A stretch of 16,304 bases of DNA, from contig CAZETK010000063.1 of NCBI GenBank assembly GCA_964515195.1, positions 1 to 16,304 of the forward strand. The letters are read 5' to 3'. This document shows positions 6,174 to 14,129 of this stretch, piece after piece. A model generated the notes under the pieces. The model worked only from the letters and a program-made list of their open reading frames with translations. It was not told where the DNA came from and did not search any database. The translations under genes and the position numbers were made by a program. Each line of letters starts with the position of its first letter. The stretch's first letter is position 1. Source of the stretch: Ga0074139 sp964515195 (GTDB taxonomy: Bacteria; Bdellovibrionota; Bdellovibrionia; Bdellovibrionales; Bdellovibrionaceae).

Positions 6174-8563
6174 CAAAAGTATTTTTTCTTCATGGAAACC
6201 CAGGTCACCCAAGTGATTGGGAAACTTTAATCTCAAAACTACCCAAAGAGGCTGAAGTTCGCCTGGTCGATAGCTACGGATCCGACTGGATTGAAGAGAT
6301 ACAGAGATCCAAAGACAAGGTTTTGGTCGTCGCGCACTCCTGGGGTTGTTACCGGTTACTTTCAAATCTAGATCGGCTTGCCAATAAGATTGAACGAATC
6401 TTTTTGATTAACCCTTACTTACGAAGCGAAAGTCAGGTTTCACCCCTACAAAAAGTCATATTAAAAACGCCTTTACTGGGCAGGGTGCTGATTGATTTGA
6501 ACCATCAGAAGTCTTATCAAAACTTCTTGGCCACAATGATCCACCCCCAGAATGTCAGTGATTCTCCGGTCTTTATTAAGAAGCAAGAAATTTTGTCAGA
6601 CAAAGCCAGTTGGCATCAAGCCCTGAAAGGTCGCCAGATGCAGCAATCGGCGCCTCTTCAAAAACAGACGCAATCCGTACTGGGGTATGCGTACTTTGGA
6701 ACCGAAGACAAAATACAAAATAACAGTCTTCAGAAAGCAGAGTTAAATAATTACCTTTATATTCAAGTCCGGGAGTTCAAGAATGCCGGTCATGGACTAC
6801 TATGGTCGCACGCCGACCAAATCGCCAAGGATATCGCGGGTTATATCAATCGAATCGGGTATAACCCGAAGGCAAGTGCTCTAAATAATGTAATCTCTTT
6901 TATTGAAAAGCACGTTGAAGAGCATGGCGAAAAAGTGGCTTTAAAATGGATTGATTCTCAGTCTCTTAAAAATTGGGATGGGCGTCATCAGACATCAATA
7001 CCACACCAAAGCATTACCTTCCGGGAGCTAGAAGATCGCATCGCACGATTTGCCCAAGGTCTTTTAGACATTGGAATCCAACAGGGCGACCGTGTGATCA
7101 TTTTCCTACCGATGAGTGTGGACATGTATATCTCGATGTTCGCCGTTCAGAGAATTGGTGCCATTGCCGTATTTCTGGATTCCTGGGCCCGCAGTCATCA
7201 CCTAGGCGCCAGCGCCGAATGCGTCCAGCCGAAAGCGATGATCAGTTTTCAGGCCGCCTTTCAGCTTGTGGATCAAGTGCCTGAATTTAAGTCTATGCCC
7301 ATTCGAATTATGTATGGACCTGGCGAAGGTGGTACTCACAAGTATCACGAGTTATTTCCGCAAAAAAGATCCGAACTGGCGGCTGTTGAAAGTGAGTTCA
7401 CCGCTCTGATCACCTTTACGACTGGAAGTACAGGCAAACCTAAAGGCGCCAATCGCACTCATAGATTCCTAGTGGCCCAGCACTACGCTTTAACCCATGT
7501 TATTCCCTATACCCAAACAGATTTGGATATGCCGGCCTTTCCGATTTTTTCACTCAACTCTCTGGCAACAGGGGTTACAACCCTCTTGCCGGCTGTCAAC
7601 TTGGCCCAACCAGCAGAAACTGATTCAGCCCTTTTGACCAATCAAATCCTTAATGAAAAAGTGACTTGTACCACCCTTTCACCTTCTATGCTGGTGGGTG
7701 TGGCTCGGTACTGTGCCGATAATAAGTTGAATCTAGCCAGTCTTCGTCGAGTTGTGACAGGCGGTGCCCCTATTAGCAAGGACGATGTACGCGCCTTTTA
7801 TAAAATTGCCCCACAAGTTGACCTATGGATTCTTTACGGCTCGACTGAAGCTGAACCGATGGCCCATATTGAAGGTCGACAAATGCTGGCATCTGATGAG
7901 GTACAGGATCCTGACGTGGTGGACAAAGGGGTTAATGTCGGAGAAATCTCAGAGGACATTGAAGCCAAATTTATTCGTGTCATAAACGGACCGATCACTT
8001 TTGGTCCCAATGGTTGGAGCGATCTTGAAGTTCGACCAGGTGAAGTGGGTGAATTTATTTGTACTGGTGACCATGTTTGTCGTGATTACTACAACAATCC
8101 CGATGCATTTACCGCCACTAAGATTCTGGATGATCAAAATCGTGTTTGGCATCGCACTGGCGATTTAGCCTATCGCGACGAGAATCACAATTTATGGATT
8201 GTGGGACGCGTGAACAATGCCATCACACGACAAGGAAAATATTACTTCCCTGTACAAGCTGAGATTCTTCTCAAGCGAATGGAATTTGCAAATCGATGCG
8301 CCTTTCTGGGACTCCCTTCTACGCAGACCGACGGTCAAGAGACTTGCGCCGTAATCGAGATCAAACCCGATGTGGACTTAACAGGATTTGACATCCAGGG
8401 CGCCCGCCAGCAGATTCGCCAAGTTTTTCAGAAGAATGAAATTCCACTTGATAAAATTAAGTTCGTTCAAAAAATCCCCATGGATCCACGACACCATTCC
8501 AAGGTGGAATATTCCGTCCTACGCCAGGCCATTTTGAACCAAGAAGGAGTACTGTTTGATTAA
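6170..8563 (+). CDS. Serine alpha/beta-hydrolase fused to OleC-like AMP-forming ligase
   Basis: 797 residues, two enzymes in one chain. Residues 1-235 are an alpha/beta-hydrolase: oxyanion loop HGNPG (8-12), nucleophile elbow HSWG with Ser57, probable acid Asp180 (GTEDKI) and His208 (NAGHG). Residues ~240-797 are an ANL adenylating enzyme: P-loop TFTTGSTGKPKG (415-426), YGSTE (556-560), HRTGD (661-665), hinge GR (679-680), and catalytic Lys778 in MDPRHHSKVEY. The closest family I recognise is OleC, the beta-lactone synthetase of long-chain olefin synthesis: shared marks are the DLDMPAFPIFSL stretch, GGAPIS, YGSTEAEP, VINGPI, and a C-terminal RHxxK matching OleC's 'DVRHNAKI'. OleB-OleC fusions are known, but OleB uses Asp (HDWG) where this has Ser, so the hydrolase step should differ. 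OleC's IDPGMGR is LDSWARS here, so it is a sister group; a plain acyl-adenylating or CoA-ligase role is possible. AAGGA lies 8 bases before the ATG. Confidence 0.9.
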   Translation: MTKVFFLHGNPGHPSDWETLISKLPKEAEVRLVDSYGSDWIEEIQRSKDKVLVVAHSWGCYRLLSNLDRLANKIERIFLINPYLRSESQVSPLQKVILKTPLLGRVLIDLNHQKSYQNFLATMIHPQNVSDSPVFIKKQEILSDKASWHQALKGRQMQQSAPLQKQTQSVLGYAYFGTEDKIQNNSLQKAELNNYLYIQVREFKNAGHGLLWSHADQIAKDIAGYINRIGYNPKASALNNVISFIEKHVEEHGEKVALKWIDSQSLKNWDGRHQTSIPHQSITFRELEDRIARFAQGLLDIGIQQGDRVIIFLPMSVDMYISMFAVQRIGAIAVFLDSWARSHHLGASAECVQPKAMISFQAAFQLVDQVPEFKSMPIRIMYGPGEGGTHKYHELFPQKRSELAAVESEFTALITFTTGSTGKPKGANRTHRFLVAQHYALTHVIPYTQTDLDMPAFPIFSLNSLATGVTTLLPAVNLAQPAETDSALLTNQILNEKVTCTTLSPSMLVGVARYCADNKLNLASLRRVVTGGAPISKDDVRAFYKIAPQVDLWILYGSTEAEPMAHIEGRQMLASDEVQDPDVVDKGVNVGEISEDIEAKFIRVINGPITFGPNGWSDLEVRPGEVGEFICTGDHVCRDYYNNPDAFTATKILDDQNRVWHRTGDLAYRDENHNLWIVGRVNNAITRQGKYYFPVQAEILLKRMEFANRCAFLGLPSTQTDGQETCAVIEIKPDVDLTGFDIQGARQQIRQVFQKNEIPLDKIKFVQKIPMDPRHHSKVEYSVLRQAILNQEGVLFD
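8544..8549 (+). promoter_or_regulatory. Ribosome binding site that decides a TTG start
   Basis: AAGGAG, six bases before TTG at 8556, inside the end of the upstream ligase gene. It supports TTG 8556 as the start of the UbiA-family gene over the next in-frame TTG at 8571, giving an 8-base gene overlap. Confidence 0.7.
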
Positions 8564-9425
8564 AGGGGTCTTGATTCTTATTCGAGAACGATTTCCGCTG
8601 TCTCAGTACGGGCCCATGATTTTGGTGTTCGGATTGGCCAACAGTCTTTCGTTTTCTACAGGAGGTCAGGCTCATCTCTTTATCGCGCTTTTAATCCTAT
8701 TAAGCGCGTTTTTACGGCTGCGCTTTTTTGATGAGATCAAAGACTATGAAACAGATCTAAAAATCAATCCGACAAGACCACTTGCTCGAGGTGTGCTTGA
8801 ACGGGATCAGGTTAAATTGGTCATTTTTCTTCTGATCATCTTGGAGCTTCTTCTTGCATCAAGCTTGGGTCAATCCGTATTCATGATTCACTCGTTGGCG
8901 ATCGGTTACTCCTTGTTAATGTATGAAGAGTTTTTCATTGGCGATCAGCTTCGACCTCATCTGACTACTTATGCTGTGTCTCACACTTTTGTTTCAGTAC
9001 TCCTCGCCACCACTGTCGCTATCTCGGCCACGGGGGCAACCGTGAACGAGCTTCTTCAACCTGCAAATATTATGTTTCTTTCGTCCAATTGGATGTTTTT
9101 TAATATTTTTGAATTTGCACGAAAGACCTACGCGGTTGATGAAGAACGAGAAGGCGTCCCGACATATTCGAACATCTTTGGCATTCCAGGCGCTGTGCTT
9201 TTAACTTTAAGTCAGGTCTGGTTGGGACTGGGGCTTCTGAAACTTGCCGAAGTTCCAAACTTTATTTATCTATCGACGGCAGGTCTAATTTACGTACTGA
9301 TTAGCCTCGCCTTTGTTCTCAAAAAGAATCGACGATGGGCCGGCATTTTTCGAAATATGACGGGACTGTATCTTCTGTCTCATTATGCTCTTTTAGCCTG
9401 GGTTTACGGAAAGGATTTGTTATGA
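8556..9425 (+). CDS. UbiA-family membrane transferase
   Basis: 289 residues with about eight hydrophobic segments. The first Asp-rich motif is clear: D59-E-I-K-D63-Y-E-T-D67, followed by NPTRPLARG, matching the NDxxDxxxD...RPL block of UbiA prenyltransferases that binds Mg and the diphosphate donor. The second motif differs from the usual DxxxD: it reads EFARKTYAVDEEREGVPTYS at 186-205, with Glu186 and the acidic run D195-E-E-R-E199, then NIFG, where UbiA members normally have 'LPVRFG'. It should be an integral inner-membrane enzyme joining a prenyl group (or, as in the phosphoribosyl-transferring UbiA of mycobacteria, another diphosphate-linked group) to an acceptor. The acceptor is unknown; the adjacent lipid kinase and acyl enzymes suggest a lipid rather than a quinone ring. 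Starts at TTG with a good AAGGAG; its stop overlaps the next start (ATGA). Confidence 0.88.
   Translation: MIKGVLILIRERFPLSQYGPMILVFGLANSLSFSTGGQAHLFIALLILLSAFLRLRFFDEIKDYETDLKINPTRPLARGVLERDQVKLVIFLLIILELLLASSLGQSVFMIHSLAIGYSLLMYEEFFIGDQLRPHLTTYAVSHTFVSVLLATTVAISATGATVNELLQPANIMFLSSNWMFFNIFEFARKTYAVDEEREGVPTYSNIFGIPGAVLLTLSQVWLGLGLLKLAEVPNFIYLSTAGLIYVLISLAFVLKKNRRWAGIFRNMTGLYLLSHYALLAWVYGKDLL
9411..9415 (+). promoter_or_regulatory. Ribosome binding site of the dikinase gene
   Basis: AAGGA (within GGAAAGGA) six bases before ATG 9422. It favours this start over an in-frame ATG at 9335, which would add 29 low-complexity residues overlapping the UbiA gene in another frame. Confidence 0.7.
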
Positions 9426-12115
9426 TTATCACTTCAAAATCCACTCTTCATTTTTGTCGAGCTGAGGCCGGAGGAAAGGGCTTTAATCTTTACGAACTGA
9501 CTCGAGCCGGGGTACCGGTTCCCGCTTGGGTTGTATTTGGAAAACGCTTTTTTAAGGAATTTATTCAGTCACACGGACTGCAAGAAGATCTTCAATCTTA
9601 CTTGAAACAGTTTACAGATGGTCAAATAACCGCCAAGGAATGTGAAGCGGCTATCACGCGACTTTTAACGTCTAAGCCGGCTACTAATTTTCTTAATACC
9701 CATTTAGAGCAAGCTTTGAATCTATTACCCACTGGTGAGTTTTCAGTTCGAAGTTCCGCCTCTGACGAGGATGGCTCTTCTCACTCGTTTGCAGGACAGC
9801 TATCCAGCTTTCTTTATGTAAAAGATCGTGAAGAGATTCTAAAGTATATTAAGCTTTGTTGGGCATCTGGTTTTTCAGAGCGAGGCCTTGTCTACCGAAA
9901 GACCAATAATTTGGATTTAACCAAAATCTCAGTGTCGGTGATTTTACAAAAAATGTTAGATCCTGAAAAATCCGGAGTGCTTTTCACTTGTGACCCTGTT
10001 ACACAACGCATGGACCAATTCACCGTTAGCAGTGTTTACGGCGTCGGTGAAGGTTTGGTGTCAGGAACGCTAAGCGCTGACTCCTTCTGGCTTGATTCCG
10101 CGACAGGAGACGTTCTTGAATCCGACATTGTGGAAAAAACCTGTCGGGTTGGTCGGTCTCAACAGGCTCAAGGGCACTGTGAACCCATGACCATTTTAGA
10201 AAATGATAAATTAACTCCTTCTTTATCCACTGAAGAACTCCAAAACCTATGGAAAATGGGGCAAAAGATTTCGGACTATTTCAATCGTCCCCAAGATATT
10301 GAATGGGCCATCGATAAGGGACAACTGTTTATTCTCCAGGCCCGCCCTGTCACCAACTTGCACAATGACCTTATTGGTTATCCTAATCTTTGGGACAATT
10401 CCAATATCGTGGAATCCTACGGCGGACTTACTTCCCCTTTAAGCTTTTCCTTTGCCCTTCGAAACTATCGGGCTGTCTATATCCAATTTTGTGAAATATT
10501 AGGAGTTCCAAGCCAAATCATAAAGGAAATGGATTCCTATTTAAGTTATATGCTGGGGAGCCTGAAGGGACGAGTCTATTATAACCTCTTTAACTGGTAC
10601 AAACTTGTGGGTGTTCTTCCTGGATTCAAAATGAATCGTGAGTTCATGGAAACCATGATGGGCGTAACTGAAGGGTTGGACAATGAAATCACCGTCCGCA
10701 TACAGCCTCACCCTTCTTGGAACACTTTCCAAGGAAGAATTCGCAAAATTATTTCGGGATTTAATTTTATCAAATACCACTTTACGATCCAATCCATTGT
10801 CGATGATTTTTTAAAAACCTTTCGCCGAGATTATGACAAATACCGCAGTATGCCTTTAACACGGATGCGAGGCGATCAGTTGATCCAGATCTACAATGAA
10901 ATGGAAGTTAATATGCTGGGAAGATGGAAAGCTCCTATCATCAATGACTTTCTTTGCATGGTCCATTTCGGGCTCTTAAGAAAATTAACTCTGAAGTGGT
11001 TAAGCCATCTTGATTCAACAATTCAAAATGACTTGATTTCGGAAGAGGGTGGATTAGAAAGTGCCGAACCCATGAAGGCCTTACAAAAGTTGGCCCGATC
11101 CGCTTTCGAGACTCCTGAGCTTAAAAAAATAATCTTGGATCACGAGGCCAGTGATCTTATGGAAGTTTTAAATCAAAGCTCCTACCAAGAGTTTTACTCA
11201 GAAATCGTCAGTTATATCGATAAATACGGTTTTCGTTGCATGAGTGAAATGAAATTAGAAGAAATTGATCTGAGCACGGATCCAACTTATCTTTTCGTTT
11301 GCTTAAAGAATTATCTTAAAAATGATAAGTTTCAAACGTCTGTAGGGCAAGAGGCGGGCCTCCGAATTCAGGCCGAACACAAAGTCAAAAATCACTTGAA
11401 TGGATTTCGAAAGATTATTTATTTCTGGGTACTTAAGAACGCACGTTTAGCGGTAAAGAACCGCGAAAACACACGCTTTGCCAGAACACGTATTTACGGA
11501 GTGGCTCGGACCATCTTTCAAACTATTGGTGAAGATCTACACCGTGAAGGGGCCTTACAAGATTCCCGTGATATTTTTTACCTGACCTTAGAAGAGATTA
11601 TGGGAGTTTACAATGGCACACTTCCGGCTTCTGACCTAAATGCCATGACGGAGCTTCGGCGCCGACAGTATGAAGTTTACCAAACAGAACCGGCTCCTGA
11701 TTCTCGGATCCTGACTCGGGGAGCTGTCTACATCCGGAATGAATTTATCAAACCCGTCGAGCTGCAAAACTACGAAGGCGAGGACTTTGATTTGAAAGGC
11801 CTTCCCTGTTGTCCTGGTATGATTGAAGGCACGATTAAGGTCATTGGATCACCTCAGGATAACCTTGAACTAAAAGGCGAGATCCTTGTAGCGGATCGAA
11901 CCGATCCAGGTTGGGTTCCTTTGTACCCTAGTATCAGTGGATTACTCGTTGAGCGTGGCAGCTTGCTTTCGCACTCGGCCATTGTGGCACGAGAGATGGG
12001 GATACCTACAATTGTTTCTATTCCCGGATTAACTCAAAAATTAAAAAGTGGAATGCGTGTGCGCTTAGATGGTAAAGCCGGGACTATTAAAATTCTAGAA
12101 GAGGTTGAATCATGA
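9422..12115 (+). CDS. ATP-dependent dikinase of the rifampicin phosphotransferase/PigC type
   Basis: 897 residues. Residues ~1-315 are the ATP-binding domain of PEP synthase/PPDK: AGGKGFNL (16-23), SVRSSASDEDG (108-118), SFAGQ (122-126), and EWAID...LFILQARPVT (294-311). Residues ~320-790 are a largely helical middle domain with WDNSNIVESYGGLTSPLS (324-341) and DIFYLTLEE (717-725), as in rifampicin phosphotransferase-like proteins. Residues ~795-897 are the swivelling phosphohistidine domain, with His851 in GSLLSHSAIVAREMGIP. The C-terminal TIM barrel that binds PEP/pyruvate is absent, so a 'phosphoenolpyruvate synthase' label would be wrong. By family logic ATP's beta-phosphate passes to His851 and then to a substrate held by the middle domain; in rifampicin phosphotransferase this phosphorylates a hydroxyl, in PigC it drives a condensation. 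The substrate here is unknown, probably a pathway intermediate; antibiotic inactivation is less likely inside this operon. ATGA overlaps join it to both neighbours. Confidence 0.88.
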   Translation: MIITSKSTLHFCRAEAGGKGFNLYELTRAGVPVPAWVVFGKRFFKEFIQSHGLQEDLQSYLKQFTDGQITAKECEAAITRLLTSKPATNFLNTHLEQALNLLPTGEFSVRSSASDEDGSSHSFAGQLSSFLYVKDREEILKYIKLCWASGFSERGLVYRKTNNLDLTKISVSVILQKMLDPEKSGVLFTCDPVTQRMDQFTVSSVYGVGEGLVSGTLSADSFWLDSATGDVLESDIVEKTCRVGRSQQAQGHCEPMTILENDKLTPSLSTEELQNLWKMGQKISDYFNRPQDIEWAIDKGQLFILQARPVTNLHNDLIGYPNLWDNSNIVESYGGLTSPLSFSFALRNYRAVYIQFCEILGVPSQIIKEMDSYLSYMLGSLKGRVYYNLFNWYKLVGVLPGFKMNREFMETMMGVTEGLDNEITVRIQPHPSWNTFQGRIRKIISGFNFIKYHFTIQSIVDDFLKTFRRDYDKYRSMPLTRMRGDQLIQIYNEMEVNMLGRWKAPIINDFLCMVHFGLLRKLTLKWLSHLDSTIQNDLISEEGGLESAEPMKALQKLARSAFETPELKKIILDHEASDLMEVLNQSSYQEFYSEIVSYIDKYGFRCMSEMKLEEIDLSTDPTYLFVCLKNYLKNDKFQTSVGQEAGLRIQAEHKVKNHLNGFRKIIYFWVLKNARLAVKNRENTRFARTRIYGVARTIFQTIGEDLHREGALQDSRDIFYLTLEEIMGVYNGTLPASDLNAMTELRRRQYEVYQTEPAPDSRILTRGAVYIRNEFIKPVELQNYEGEDFDLKGLPCCPGMIEGTIKVIGSPQDNLELKGEILVADRTDPGWVPLYPSISGLLVERGSLLSHSAIVAREMGIPTIVSIPGLTQKLKSGMRVRLDGKAGTIKILEEVES

Positions 12116-13113
12116 GGGTCTCGATTATTGTAAATCCACGGTCTGGGTCAGCTAAGTTGGATCTTTTAAAACAAAAGATTGAAGAGGCCCTTTTTAGATG
12201 TGATCTGTTTTTTCACTATTGTGAGTCTTTGGATTCACTTTGTTTGTTTGTTAAAGAGGAAATTGAAAACGAAACAAGCGCTTTTTTAATTTGCGGTGGT
12301 GATGGAACTATTAATGCCACCCTTCAGTGTCTGCTTCGCCATAAGCCTGCGGAAAATGAATTGCCTCCTATTTGTTTGATTTCTTCCGGAACAGCTAATG
12401 ATCTGGCCCATGAAATTAAGTTAACAGAACGAATTGACCATGCTGCCCGCCTCCTATTTGAAGGGCGAGAGAAAAAAATTGATATCATCGAAGTTGAGGC
12501 TGGAAATGAAAAAAAATATATGATCACCAATGGTGGCATTGGAATACCCGCGTTGGCGGCGAACACGGCCAATGAGCTGAGAAAGTTTTTAAATCGATTT
12601 GCCGAAGACCCTGAGCAGACCTTCGTCAATCGACAACTAGGTCGTTTAGCGCAAAAGGTTGTCAAAAGCGCTGGCTCTACAATCTACTCCATGAGCCTTC
12701 TTAATACTGTCAAGAACTGGACCAGCCGTGATTGGGCTTTGGATATCGAATTTCCGGATCGAAAGTCGATCAGCACCAGCGCCCCCTTCATACTGGTCAA
12801 TAATCAACCCACTGTGGGTAAAAAGTTTTTGACCGCTCCCTACACTTCTCATGATGACGGCCAGGTGAATGTTCTTATCATCGAGTCTGACAATATTCTG
12901 ACTCGAATGGAAAAAATACTTCGTGTTTATACCGGGACGCTAGAAGAAACAGAGTCCGTTAAATCTTTAGAGACTTCAGAGTTCAAGATAAAATCCCGCA
13001 ATCCCAAAAAGAAAATTACATTTTTTGGAGATGGGGAAATTCTTTTTCAAAACGTCGATGAAGTCAAAGTGAGATGCTTAAACAAGAATATCGGAGTTAT
13101 GGTCAAACAATGA
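12112..13113 (+). CDS. Diacylglycerol/sphingosine-kinase family lipid kinase
   Basis: 333 residues with the family's landmarks: VNPRSGSAK (7-15), the ATP-binding GGDGTIN (62-68), SSGTANDLA (91-99), and near the C-terminus FFGDGE (304-309) with Asp307 and Glu309 as the usual DGE residues. It should transfer phosphate from ATP to a lipid hydroxyl (diacylglycerol, a long-chain base, or a related lipid) at the inner face of the membrane. The sequence does not identify the lipid; sphingosine- and YegS-type kinases share these motifs. It starts at ATG inside the dikinase stop (ATGA) with AAGAGG at 12099-12104, and its own stop overlaps the next start. Placement in this operon, not beside general phospholipid genes, suggests a pathway-specific substrate (inference). 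Confidence 0.92.
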   Translation: MRVSIIVNPRSGSAKLDLLKQKIEEALFRCDLFFHYCESLDSLCLFVKEEIENETSAFLICGGDGTINATLQCLLRHKPAENELPPICLISSGTANDLAHEIKLTERIDHAARLLFEGREKKIDIIEVEAGNEKKYMITNGGIGIPALAANTANELRKFLNRFAEDPEQTFVNRQLGRLAQKVVKSAGSTIYSMSLLNTVKNWTSRDWALDIEFPDRKSISTSAPFILVNNQPTVGKKFLTAPYTSHDDGQVNVLIIESDNILTRMEKILRVYTGTLEETESVKSLETSEFKIKSRNPKKKITFFGDGEILFQNVDEVKVRCLNKNIGVMVKQ

Positions 13114-14129
13114 GTCGTCAGTTAAAGCTCCTGATTACAGGAGGCACCGGATTTCTAGGCCAATACGTGGTTCAACATCTGGGATCAGATGTTGAAGTTG
13201 ATGTCTTGTCCCGTTCGGGCCGTACTGGCTTGACGGGAGATCTTAGCCGCTGGAAAGGGGGACTGAACCCTGAGACTCTATCGTCAAAGAAATACGATAT
13301 TCTAGTTCATCTTGCCGGACTCTATGACCTAAGGGCTTCCGAGAATGATGTTTACCTGCACAACGTAGTGGGAACAAATACGGCCCTGCAAATAGCCACT
13401 CAACTTAAAATTCCTATTTTCATCAATGCAAGTTCCATTGCCGCAGCTTCAAATCTATCTAGCCAGCAGATAACACCCTACGATTTGGACCTAACCACTG
13501 TTTTTCCTGATGCCTATTCTCAAAGTAAAGCCTTAGGTGAGCGTCTACTCCAAAATTGGAGCGGAGGCCCCCAGCTGAGGATTAATTTGCGGTTGGGCAT
13601 TTTAGTAGGTGAAAGCCGAAATGGAAAAATTTTAAGAGCCGATGGCCCCTATGCGGTTGCAAATTATTTTAAGGGCCTGAAGTACGCTTTGAAGATTTGG
13701 AAAACATCTCTCCCCGTTCCAGGAAACCCAGAAGTCCGTATTCCACTAGTTCCTGTCGATCAAGCCGCTCAAGCGATACGCGAGTTTTGCCTGTGGGCCC
13801 AACGTTCGCAAGAGCGCGGTTATCAAAGCTTTCACCTTGTTCCACGCGAAGGAGTCCGTGTTGCGGATCTATATGAATCCATTTTTGAGCATCTGGGCTT
13901 ATCTCATATAAATTTGAAACTAACCAACAGGATTCCAGCTTCATTTTTTAAAATTCTAGGAAAAAAAATAGTCGATTTACCACAAGAACAGCTTCGCTAT
14001 GCCCTTCAATTGCCCCTTTACGACTCAAAATCCACGCAGGAGATTCTAGGGGAAAATTGGTGTTCTGAGTTTTCGGACTACAAATTATCATTCTGGAGGG
14101 GTTATGAAGAATTCCTTTCGAATCGCTGA
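13110..14129 (+). CDS. Extended SDR NAD(P)-dependent reductase/epimerase, OleD/3-beta-HSD-like
   Basis: 339 residues from ATG 13110. The N-terminus is the Rossmann signature GGTGFLG (11-17); VHLAG is at 66-70; the catalytic set is seen as Ser108/Ser109 in NASS, Tyr136 and Lys140 in YSQSK. These mark an extended SDR (NAD-dependent epimerase/3-beta-hydroxysteroid dehydrogenase type). OleD, which reduces beta-keto acids before OleC acts, belongs to this group, and an OleC-like gene lies three genes upstream, so reduction of a beta-keto or other lipid carbonyl is a reasonable guess. A sugar epimerase role cannot be ruled out. The start was chosen for the ATGA overlap used throughout this operon and because the Rossmann strand follows directly; an in-frame ATG at 13074 would add 12 residues of no family character. 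No strong ribosome binding site is seen for either. The end overlaps the next gene by 26 bases. Confidence 0.9.
   Translation: MSRQLKLLITGGTGFLGQYVVQHLGSDVEVDVLSRSGRTGLTGDLSRWKGGLNPETLSSKKYDILVHLAGLYDLRASENDVYLHNVVGTNTALQIATQLKIPIFINASSIAAASNLSSQQITPYDLDLTTVFPDAYSQSKALGERLLQNWSGGPQLRINLRLGILVGESRNGKILRADGPYAVANYFKGLKYALKIWKTSLPVPGNPEVRIPLVPVDQAAQAIREFCLWAQRSQERGYQSFHLVPREGVRVADLYESIFEHLGLSHINLKLTNRIPASFFKILGKKIVDLPQEQLRYALQLPLYDSKSTQEILGENWCSEFSDYKLSFWRGYEEFLSNR
14095..14100 (+). promoter_or_regulatory. Ribosome binding site of the acyl-reductase fusion gene
   Basis: GGAGGG ending three bases before ATG 14104, within the last codons of the SDR gene. It supports this start, which makes a 26-base overlap, the longest in the operon. 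Confidence 0.7.

Noticed and set aside
9335..9421. Longer N-terminus for the dikinase from ATG 9335
   Set aside because: The added 29 residues lie in the coding sequence of the UbiA gene in another frame and have no family match; AAGGA and the ATGA overlap support 9422.
9422..12115. Phosphoenolpyruvate synthase
   Set aside because: The ATP-binding and phosphohistidine domains are present, but the C-terminal PEP/pyruvate-binding barrel is missing and a different middle domain is in its place.
12324..12665. 113-residue minus-strand frame opposite the lipid kinase gene
   Set aside because: It is antisense to a gene with intact family motifs, has no ribosome binding site I can see and no recognisable domain.
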